A stretch of 44,275 nucleotides of DNA from Planctomycetota bacterium (lineage in GTDB: Bacteria > Planctomycetota > UBA1135). The notes beneath the pieces were generated by a model. The model saw nothing but the letters and a program-made list of their open reading frames with translations, was not told the DNA's origin and searched no databases. The stretch covers positions 1-44,275 of the forward strand of contig JAJFFB010000198.1 of the NCBI GenBank assembly GCA_021776925.1. Direction: 5' to 3'. Each line of letters starts with the position of its first letter. Position 1 is the first letter of the stretch. This document shows, in pieces, positions 1 through 9,612 of the stretch. A program made the translations under genes and the position numbers.

Positions 1-1187
1 GCCTCGCGCAGGGCCACGTCGAGAAGAAAGGCCAGCATCGCCCCACCTTTGTAGGCCATGGTCTCGTTGCGGCCGTCGCCGTCGCGCCAGTTCACGTCGT
101 CGTCGGCGAAGGCCACGCTTCCCCAGGATGAATTCTGCTGCGCCTCGGTGCCGAGTTCGAGCAGGCGTTCGGCGAACCAGTCACGGCTGACCGCGCCGGT
201 CGCAGCCAGATGCCACAAGGAGAAATACTCAGTGAAGCCCTCGTGGAACCAGGTGAATGATTCGCCGCCCTTCAGCCGCGAACCGAGCCACTGGTGGAAG
301 AACTCGTGGGCGACAAAATGGAAGTAGTAGGGGCTTTCGATCTGCCAGTCCGGAGTCTCGGCGGTGTAGCCCAGCACCAGGCCGAAATCGGCGCCCATGC
401 CGCCTCCGCCCACGTCGGTGATGAAGACCACCGCCGGGTCGTGCGGGGCACCGAGGAGCGCACCCATGCTGCGCGCCAAGTTGCTGGACAATTCCGCCAC
501 CGCGGCGGCGACGACTTGTACCCGGCCGTATTGCACCACTTCGAGCCGGCCTTCCGGTAACGGGCGGACCTGGTGAGCCAGAGGAGTGCCGAAAGCGACA
601 AAGGCATTGCCCACCGTCGGATCCAAATCCAGCTTCTGGGTGGTATGACTCAAGCCGGCCCAGCCGGAAGCGATCGAACAGCCACGCGGGGCGTGCAGAC
701 TGAGCTTGCGACTGGCGGCCACCGGCCCCGAGTCCTGATAGACCTGCGGAAACACGTTGCGGCTCTGACCGAAGGAATAGTCTTTGGACCAGGTCGGCAG
801 CATGCCCCAACGCTCTTGGGCAGAAGATCCTGCCCGCAATGGATGGATGGCGAAATCGACTTCAAAGGAACCATCCCAGTTCTCGGCTGCCTGCAGGACG
901 AGGGCGTTGCCAGGAAACAGATCGGCGTCGACCGCGGGCTGGCAGGCCTGGACGTCGATGTAGAGCGAGTCCACTTCTCTCCAGCCGCCCCAGCTGTTGA
1001 AGACCAGGGTCACGGCACCGGCTTGAGGATCGAGGCCGGAGCCGCGTACCTTCAATTGCCACGTCGGGCGACGCAGCAGCGGGAAGGTGCTGCTGCAGGC
1101 GACAGCGTTCCGGGAGATTGAATGCCAAGCTGGAGCAGGAGAGTGAGTACGCACCACACCGCTCCAGCCTAGCTGCAGCGGGAACAT
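1..1187 (-). CDS. Zinc metallopeptidase-like protein (M1/M61 gluzincin type), C-terminus cut by window edge
   Basis: The frame is open from an ATG at 1187 to the left edge, about 395 residues. Around residues 294-316 it carries HEFFH, then a Glu 18 residues after the second His within WFHEGFTEY. This is the zinc-binding arrangement of gluzincin aminopeptidases; the spacing is one residue shorter than in classical M1, so M61 or a related clan MA family fits equally well. The preceding 200 residues look like the beta-rich N-terminal domain of these enzymes. It probably cleaves peptides outside the cytoplasm, but no signal peptide is visible in this frame. The start is doubtful: ATG 1187 lies in the loop of a 13-bp hairpin, and a hydrophobic leader sits in another frame from a GTG at 1159; GTG 1157 is an in-frame alternative. 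It lies 34 bp downstream of the first toroid gene on the same strand. The class is fairly sure, the substrate unknown. Confidence 0.72.
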   Translation of the reverse strand, partial: MFPLQLGWSGVVRTHSPAPAWHSISRNAVACSSTFPLLRRPTWQLKVRGSGLDPQAGAVTLVFNSWGGWREVDSLYIDVQACQPAVDADLFPGNALVLQAAENWDGSFEVDFAIHPLRAGSSAQERWGMLPTWSKDYSFGQSRNVFPQVYQDSGPVAASRKLSLHAPRGCSIASGWAGLSHTTQKLDLDPTVGNAFVAFGTPLAHQVRPLPEGRLEVVQYGRVQVVAAAVAELSSNLARSMGALLGAPHDPAVVFITDVGGGGMGADFGLVLGYTAETPDWQIESPYYFHFVAHEFFHQWLGSRLKGGESFTWFHEGFTEYFSLWHLAATGAVSRDWFAERLLELGTEAQQNSSWGSVAFADDDVNWRDGDGRNETMAYKGGAMLAFLLDVALRE

Positions 1188-1206
1188 CCCATTTTCCCGC
1201 TGCAGC
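1172..1206 (-). terminator. 13-bp perfect stem-loop after the toroid gene, possible terminator
   Basis: Positions 1172-1184 and 1194-1206 are perfectly complementary (13 bp) around a 9-nt loop. The hairpin lies just past the stop codon of the gene ending at 1222. On the minus strand no clear U-tract follows, so intrinsic termination would be inefficient; it may instead protect the 3' end or attenuate read-through into the peptidase gene. Confidence 0.45.
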
Positions 1207-1221
1207 ACTGTTGTCTTTAAA

Positions 1222-2784
1222 TCAGCGCGCGCCGAGGACGCGGGCGTAGCGGTAGTAGACCTCGAGGATCAAAGTGCAGATCGCTGTGGAGTAGACGCGG
1301 CCGCCGTCGGCGCCCCACGGGCCCACCGGGTCCCATGAACCGGTGAAGTTGTCTGCTCCGCGGCGCTGGTTCGGAACCAGGGCGCGTTCGATCGCCTTCT
1401 TCCACACCTTCCAGTGCTTGCCGCCCCACTGGTTCATGGCGAAAGTCGCGTAGTACCAGTAGTACATGTCGCAGCTGCCGCCTTCCTCGTCCCACACCGG
1501 CGGGGTCTTGAGGATCAGGTCGGCCTGCTTGCGCAGCAACTCGTAGTCGGGGTGGTCCTTCCAATCGCTCACCTTTTCGGTGTCGGTCATGAAGATCCGG
1601 CACAGCAGCGATACCGCGGTCAGTGCCTCGCTCTTGTGCGGCGGGAATTTCTCCAGGTAGATGCGCTGGCGCGAGGGCAGGCCGCCGCGCCCGCCGCCCT
1701 CGCCGATGGCGTAGCCGGTGCGCCCGCTGGACGGATCGGTCATCTGGTTGAACCAATCCAGCGCGCCGTCGAAGTTGTCCTTCGACACCAGTGTGCCGGC
1801 GTTCTGTGCCGACTTGAGTGCGAACACCATCCAACCGGTGATCGACGTATCGTTGTCGCCCTCGGGGCGCATGCTGTAACGCCATGCCTGATAGGGATTG
1901 CGCGCATCGGCGATGCACGAAACCGCGCGCACCAGGCTGCGCTGGAACAGGGGTGAACGGGTGCGGAAACCTGCTTCGCCCATCGCCAGGGTGGCGATCG
2001 AGTGGTTGTACAGGGTCGGCGTGCCGACGCCCTCGCCGTAGAGACCGCTCTCGGTATTCTGCATGCGGTTGAGCCAGCCGACGCCAGCGCGTATCTGCTG
2101 CGAGAACATGCCCTCGGTGATGTCGTTGCCGCGGCCGAGAAAAGCGAGCATGGCCAGGCCGGTGACGCCAACGTCGTTGACCTCGTTGCCGCTGCCGTCG
2201 CTGGGCGGCTGATCGAGATAGCGGTCCATGTGCATGAAGTCGTGACTGTCCCAATAACCGTCGTCGGTCTGGTGATCGCGCAACCATTTCAATCCGAGCA
2301 GCACCGCCTCCTCGGTAGCCGGCGTTGCTCCGCGCCCACGGCCGCCGCCGCCGGACGGTCCTCCTGGAGGTCCGCCGAGGCCGAGGACGTTTTCACCGTC
2401 CGGGTTATCAAAAGGGCTGTTCTTGAGTGAGGTGGCTTCGTCCGGGAGCGGATCATCCGCCGTTGGCTCTGATTCCAGATCGACCGGATCCAGGGTAGGT
2501 TCGGCCGGCTCCACGGTTGGAGGCTCGATCGGCGGCGGTGGCGGCGGCGGATCTTCCACAATCGGCGGCGGCGGGGCCGCTTCCACCTGGATGACCGGCA
2601 TTTCTTCCTCTTCGCGAGAGATCAGCAGGATACCGGCGATGAAGAAGGCCAGCGCCGCGTGCAGGAACATCGAGGCGAGCAGATAAGGCGCGCGGCGCAG
2701 TTGCTCGGCGAGGACGTCGTTGAAGCCAGCGTCTTCGTATCCATGGCGCTGGAGGTGGGGGAAGTCTGTTCGGGGGTGCTTCAT
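1222..2784 (-). CDS. TonB-like N-terminus fused to alpha/alpha-toroid (prenyltransferase/squalene-oxidase repeat) domain, paralogue A
   Basis: This 520-aa protein has a short cytoplasmic N-terminus, one transmembrane helix at about residues 33-56, an acidic and proline-rich stretch (about 60-118), a Gly-rich linker (about 133-152), and a C-terminal domain of about 365 residues. The C-terminal part has repeated helical pairs with QW-like motifs (LKWLRDHQ, GWLNRMQ, TGWMVFALKSA), as in the prenyltransferase/squalene-oxidase repeat fold. The helix contains S38-MFL-H42, matching the SxxxH motif of TonB, and a Pro-rich spacer follows as in TonB. No DXDD cyclase motif is visible, so terpene cyclization is unlikely. 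The toroid should lie in the periplasm. ATG 2784 is chosen because alignment with the neighbour begins there; upstream codons are not conserved. It is a tandem duplicate of the next gene, sharing the C-terminal LEVYYRYARVLGAR. Function unknown. Confidence 0.85.
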   Translation of the reverse strand: MKHPRTDFPHLQRHGYEDAGFNDVLAEQLRRAPYLLASMFLHAALAFFIAGILLISREEEEMPVIQVEAAPPPPIVEDPPPPPPPIEPPTVEPAEPTLDPVDLESEPTADDPLPDEATSLKNSPFDNPDGENVLGLGGPPGGPSGGGGRGRGATPATEEAVLLGLKWLRDHQTDDGYWDSHDFMHMDRYLDQPPSDGSGNEVNDVGVTGLAMLAFLGRGNDITEGMFSQQIRAGVGWLNRMQNTESGLYGEGVGTPTLYNHSIATLAMGEAGFRTRSPLFQRSLVRAVSCIADARNPYQAWRYSMRPEGDNDTSITGWMVFALKSAQNAGTLVSKDNFDGALDWFNQMTDPSSGRTGYAIGEGGGRGGLPSRQRIYLEKFPPHKSEALTAVSLLCRIFMTDTEKVSDWKDHPDYELLRKQADLILKTPPVWDEEGGSCDMYYWYYATFAMNQWGGKHWKVWKKAIERALVPNQRRGADNFTGSWDPVGPWGADGGRVYSTAICTLILEVYYRYARVLGAR

Positions 2785-2862
2785 ATTGGGAATAACGGCG
2801 CAGCCCCGGGCTCCGGTTCGCCCAAATATCGATGCGTTTACAAATGAGTAAAAAAAGACAAC

Positions 2863-2898
2863 AAAAAAAAGCGGGCCGGCTCCTGGGAGCCGGCCCGC
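2863..2898 (-). terminator. Strong rho-independent terminator
   Basis: A perfect 13-bp GC-rich inverted repeat (2871-2883 with 2886-2898) is followed on the minus strand by eight T residues (2870-2863) and then further T-rich sequence. It lies 25 bp past the stop of paralogue B, so it should end the upstream minus-strand operon and separate the expression of the two paralogues. Confidence 0.93.
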
Positions 2899-2923
2899 AG
2901 CCATGTGCTGCTGCCTGTTCCGA

Positions 2924-4498
2924 TCAGCGCGCGCCGAGCACGCGGGCGTAGCGGTAGTACACCTCGAGGATCAGCACGCAGGTCGCGGTCGAGTAGACGC
3001 GGCCGCCGTCATCACCCCAGGGTCCGACCGGATCCCACGAGCCCTTGAAGTTGCCGGCTTCCTTGCGCTGGTTCGAAACCACAGCTTTCTCGATCGCCTT
3101 CTTCCAGGCGGTCCAGTGCTTGCCGCCCCACTGGTTCATGGCGAAGGTGCCGTAGTACCAGTAGTACATGTCGCAGGTGCCGCCTTGCTCGTCCCACACC
3201 GGCGGGGTCTTGATGATCAGGTCGGCCTGCTTGTTGAGGATCTCGTAGTCGGGATGGTCCTTCCAGGTCTTGACCTTGTCGGTGTCGGTCATGAAGATGC
3301 GCGACAGCAACGCCACTGCGGTCAGGGCTTCGGATTTGTCCGGCGGGAACTTCTCGATGTAGGCCTTGATCCGCGACGGACGACCACCGGGGCCGCCGCC
3401 ATCGCCGTAGGCGTAGCCGGTACGCCCGGAGGACTTGTCGGTCATGGTCTCGAACCACTCGCGCGCGCCGTCGTAGCTGTCCTTGGAAACCAGGATCCCG
3501 CCGTCTTGGGCGGTCTTCAGCGCGAACACCATCCAGCCGGTCAGCGACGAGTCGTTGTCGCCGTCGGGCTCGAGGCTGTAACGCCACGCCTGGTATGGAT
3601 TTTGCGCGTTCATGATCAGCGCCGCCGCCTTCCTCAAGTGTTTCTTGAGCAGCAACGACTTGCCGAAGTAGTAAGCCTCGCCCATCGCCATGGTGGCGAT
3701 CGAGTGGTTGTAAAGGGTCGGATTGCCGACCTCTTCACCGAACAGACCATTGGTCATGTCCTGGCTCTCCTTGAGCCAGCTGATTCCGTCGCGCACCTGC
3801 TGGGTGAACGCGGTTTCGGAATTCATGTGGTGGCCGTTGCCAAGGAAGGCGAGCAGGGCCAGTCCGGTGACGCCGACGCTGTTGGCTTCGTGTCCGGCGC
3901 CGTCCGAGGGCGGGCTGTCCGGATACTTGTCCTGGTACATGAAGTTCTTGGCGTCCCAGAAGCCGTCCGGGGTCTGGTGGTCACGCAGCCATTTCAGGCC
4001 GTCGAGGACCGCCGCCTCGGTGCTGGCGCCACGCCGGCCACCGCCACGACCGCCGCGCTTGCCGTATTTGCCGCCGGCGCCACCCCCAAGGCCGACCGCG
4101 TTGTTCCAGGAGTCGGAGTCGAAGGCCGCATCGGCGTTGAAATCGGGGTCGCCGGTTTCTTCCAGGGTCTCTTCTTCAACCGTTTCGTCGAGGATCGCTT
4201 CGGTCAGGACCGGTTCCTCGATGACCACCTCTTCCTCTTCAGGCGGCGGCGGCTCCTCTTCCTCCTCGACCGGAGGCGGCGGCGCCTGCGCTTCCATCTC
4301 GATCACCGGCTGAGAGTTCTCCTCCTTGACGAGCAGCATGATGCCGGCGATGGCGAAAAAGACCACCGCGTGGAGAAAGATCGAGGCGATCAGGTACGGG
4401 GCCTTGCGCAGCTGTTCGGCAAGGACGTCGTTGAAGGAGGCCTCGTGATCCCAGTGATGGCGGTGGGGATCGAATTCAGTATGGGGGTAATCAGACAT
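2924..4498 (-). CDS. TonB-like N-terminus fused to alpha/alpha-toroid domain, paralogue B
   Basis: This 524-aa protein has the same layout as paralogue A: cytoplasmic N-terminus with the shared FNDVLAEQLR segment, one transmembrane helix (about 34-57) with S39-IFL-H43 in the TonB SxxxH pattern, a long Glu/Pro-rich spacer (about 60-115), a Gly/Arg-rich linker, and a C-terminal prenyltransferase/squalene-oxidase-repeat toroid. The two toroids are very similar over their whole length, while the spacers differ in sequence and keep their composition. ATG 4498 begins the conserved segment. The gene lies 57 bp after the surA-like gene on the same strand and is followed by a strong terminator, so it is probably the last gene of that operon. 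TonB-like helices normally contact ExbB/ExbD-type motors, but none is encoded here. An energized or envelope-spanning role is inference. Confidence 0.87.
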   Translation of the reverse strand: MSDYPHTEFDPHRHHWDHEASFNDVLAEQLRKAPYLIASIFLHAVVFFAIAGIMLLVKEENSQPVIEMEAQAPPPPVEEEEEPPPPEEEEVVIEEPVLTEAILDETVEEETLEETGDPDFNADAAFDSDSWNNAVGLGGGAGGKYGKRGGRGGGRRGASTEAAVLDGLKWLRDHQTPDGFWDAKNFMYQDKYPDSPPSDGAGHEANSVGVTGLALLAFLGNGHHMNSETAFTQQVRDGISWLKESQDMTNGLFGEEVGNPTLYNHSIATMAMGEAYYFGKSLLLKKHLRKAAALIMNAQNPYQAWRYSLEPDGDNDSSLTGWMVFALKTAQDGGILVSKDSYDGAREWFETMTDKSSGRTGYAYGDGGGPGGRPSRIKAYIEKFPPDKSEALTAVALLSRIFMTDTDKVKTWKDHPDYEILNKQADLIIKTPPVWDEQGGTCDMYYWYYGTFAMNQWGGKHWTAWKKAIEKAVVSNQRKEAGNFKGSWDPVGPWGDDGGRVYSTATCVLILEVYYRYARVLGAR

Positions 4499-4555
4499 GG
4501 CTAACCAGGGAAACGGGCCCCTGAACGCGGCGGTTCAGCAAAAGAGAGGGGGATT

Positions 4556-5601
4556 CTACAACTCTTCCTCGTCCTCGGGCAGGGGTCCGAAGGCCTGGTT
4601 GAGAAGCTGCTCAGCGGGCGAGGTCAGCCACAGGTAGCAGCGCCTGCGGATGCGGTTGACGCTCTCGGTCAGGACATCTTGGCGCTTCCTCATCAGGATT
4701 TTTTGTTCGATCTGACTCTGCACCTCGCCCAGGCTCAACACTCTTTCTTCCTGAACCTGAAATGCGTGCACAAGTGCCCACCCAGAAGGGGTTTCCAGCG
4801 GAATGCTGATTTCGTCGTCGGCCGCGCTGAGGAGAAAATCCTGCACTTCGCCCTTGAAACCGAGGGTGTTCGGATCGCTCAAACCGGTCAGATTGCGGCT
4901 GTTGGGGGCGAAGGCCGAGTGCTGGGCGGCAGCTTCAGAGAAATCGAGGCCGTTCTCGACCTGCCCGCGCAATTTCTGCATAAACAAGCGAGGATCCTCG
5001 TGCCGCGAATTGAGGGCCAGCAGGATCCGGGCGTTGACCATGCGCGGCTGGAGGAATTCGGCCGGATTTGCGTCGAAATAGGCGCGGATCTCGCTCGGCG
5101 CGGCATACAGGTAGTTGCTGTAGCTCTTGCTGCCGAGTTTGGGCGCCTGGCCGAACTCGGCCTGGCGGAAATACAGGCCGATCAGGGCCTGTTTGGTCTG
5201 CTGGAACTCGAGTTCAGGGGTGGTTCCCTGCTGCTCCAGCTCGGCGGCGAAGGCCGCCGGTGAGCCCACCGTGTCGATGCGCCGCTGGATCTCGTCCTGG
5301 GTGATGCGGTCGAGCACCCCCTCGTCGATCCCGGTCAGACGAAAGCCCTCGCGGAACAACATTTCCAGGATCATGCTCTGCGCGGTGCGGTAGAACACGT
5401 CCATGTCATCAGGAGCCTCGCCCATCGACTCGGCGGCGCGCGCCGCCTCGCGCTGCACGTCGGAAATGGTCAGCACCTGATCGTTGACGATGGCCATCGT
5501 CTGATCGAGGATGATCGGCTCCTGCGAGGCCAACCTGGCACCCTCCTGGGCCGGGGCCGGTAGACCCCAAAGGGCGCAAAAAACAAGCAAAAGGCGCAGT
5601 T

Positions 5602-5605
<4 letters not shown>
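4556..5605 (-). CDS. SurA-like periplasmic peptidyl-prolyl isomerase/chaperone
   Basis: This 349-aa protein starts with a signal peptide (MKLRLLLVFCALWGLPAPAQ). A SurA-type N-terminal chaperone segment follows (IVNDQVLTISDVQRE near residues 39-53), then helical regions and a parvulin-like rotamase domain at about residues 195-300. SurA-family proteins chaperone outer-membrane proteins in the periplasm, which fits the porin in this window. The start is ATG 5605, which overlaps the mfd stop by 4 nt (ATGA); a longer open frame continues upstream, but it lies inside mfd and would bury the signal peptide. It could also be a general parvulin/PpiC foldase, because overall similarity to SurA is weak by eye. 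Confidence 0.82.
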
Positions 5606-8878
<3,273 letters not shown>

Positions 8879-8889
<11 letters not shown>

Positions 8890-9601
8890 CGGCTTCCTCC
8901 GGTCCTCTGGTCCCCTCACAGTTCAGCACCAGCAGGCATTCCCACGCTGCGCGCCGCTCGGCACTCTTCTTGCTGCTTCCCCACGCGGCGGCGAAAGTGC
9001 GCTGACCGATGGCCGCGCGCACACAGAAGGCGCTGGCCTCGGGGTGTTCGTACACCTCGACTACCGTATAGACCGGCAGAGTTCCGAACTCGGCCTGCAC
9101 CCGGTTCTGCAGGTCTTTTTTGGCGCTGCGGCGCAAGAAGTCCTGCTCGAGACTGGCGAGTTCCGGTTCCAGCAGGCGTTCGACCAGGTCCTTGCAGGTC
9201 GCCAGTCCGGCCTCGCCGGCGTCGAGGTACACCGCCCCGAGGAGGGCTTCGAAAGCGTTGCCGGCCAGCGATCGCGGCAGCGACCCGCGCTGTTCGAGAC
9301 TGCCGCCGATGCGCAGGAAGGACTCCAGTCCGAGGCGGTGGCCGGCCTGCTCCAGGGTCAGGCGCGCGACCAGCAGCGCCTTCCATTCGGTCAGGCGGCC
9401 TTCGCGCTCGTGCGGATGGCGCATGAATAGCACCTCCGCCGCGACGAGGTTGAGGACCGCGTCGCCGAGGAATTCGAGGCGCTCGTTATGGACCGGCTCC
9501 GCGGAGGCGTGCGTGCGCGCTACATCGAGCAGTTCGCGGCGGCGAAAGCGGTAGCCGATCCGGTCTTCGAGGCGGCGGAGGTCGGTTCCGTCGCCGGGCA
9601 T
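8879..9601 (-). CDS. rnc: Ribonuclease III
   Basis: RNase III cuts double-stranded RNA in rRNA processing and mRNA decay. This 240-aa protein has the signature NERLEFLGDAVL (39-50), the second acidic cluster in the segment ending EALLGAVYLD (118-127), and a C-terminal double-stranded-RNA-binding domain (about 160-228, ending KKSAERRAAWECLL). The residue corresponding to E. coli Asp114 appears to be Asn115; Glu118, matching Glu117, is kept. An Asn here occurs in some other phyla as far as I recall, so this need not mean inactivity. It sits 11 bp after the 821-aa membrane protein gene and overlaps mfd. Confidence 0.95.
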
Positions 9602-9612
9602 GGCGCGCGATT

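Noticed and set aside
1222..4498. Squalene-hopene cyclase or other terpene cyclase
   Set aside because: The toroid repeats are present, but no DXDD motif was found and the proteins carry a TonB-like N-terminus.
2903..4504. Long plus-strand open frame opposite toroid gene B
   Set aside because: It is a mirror of the real gene in GC-rich DNA: low-complexity Val/Leu/Arg composition, no motifs, and it contains the terminator.
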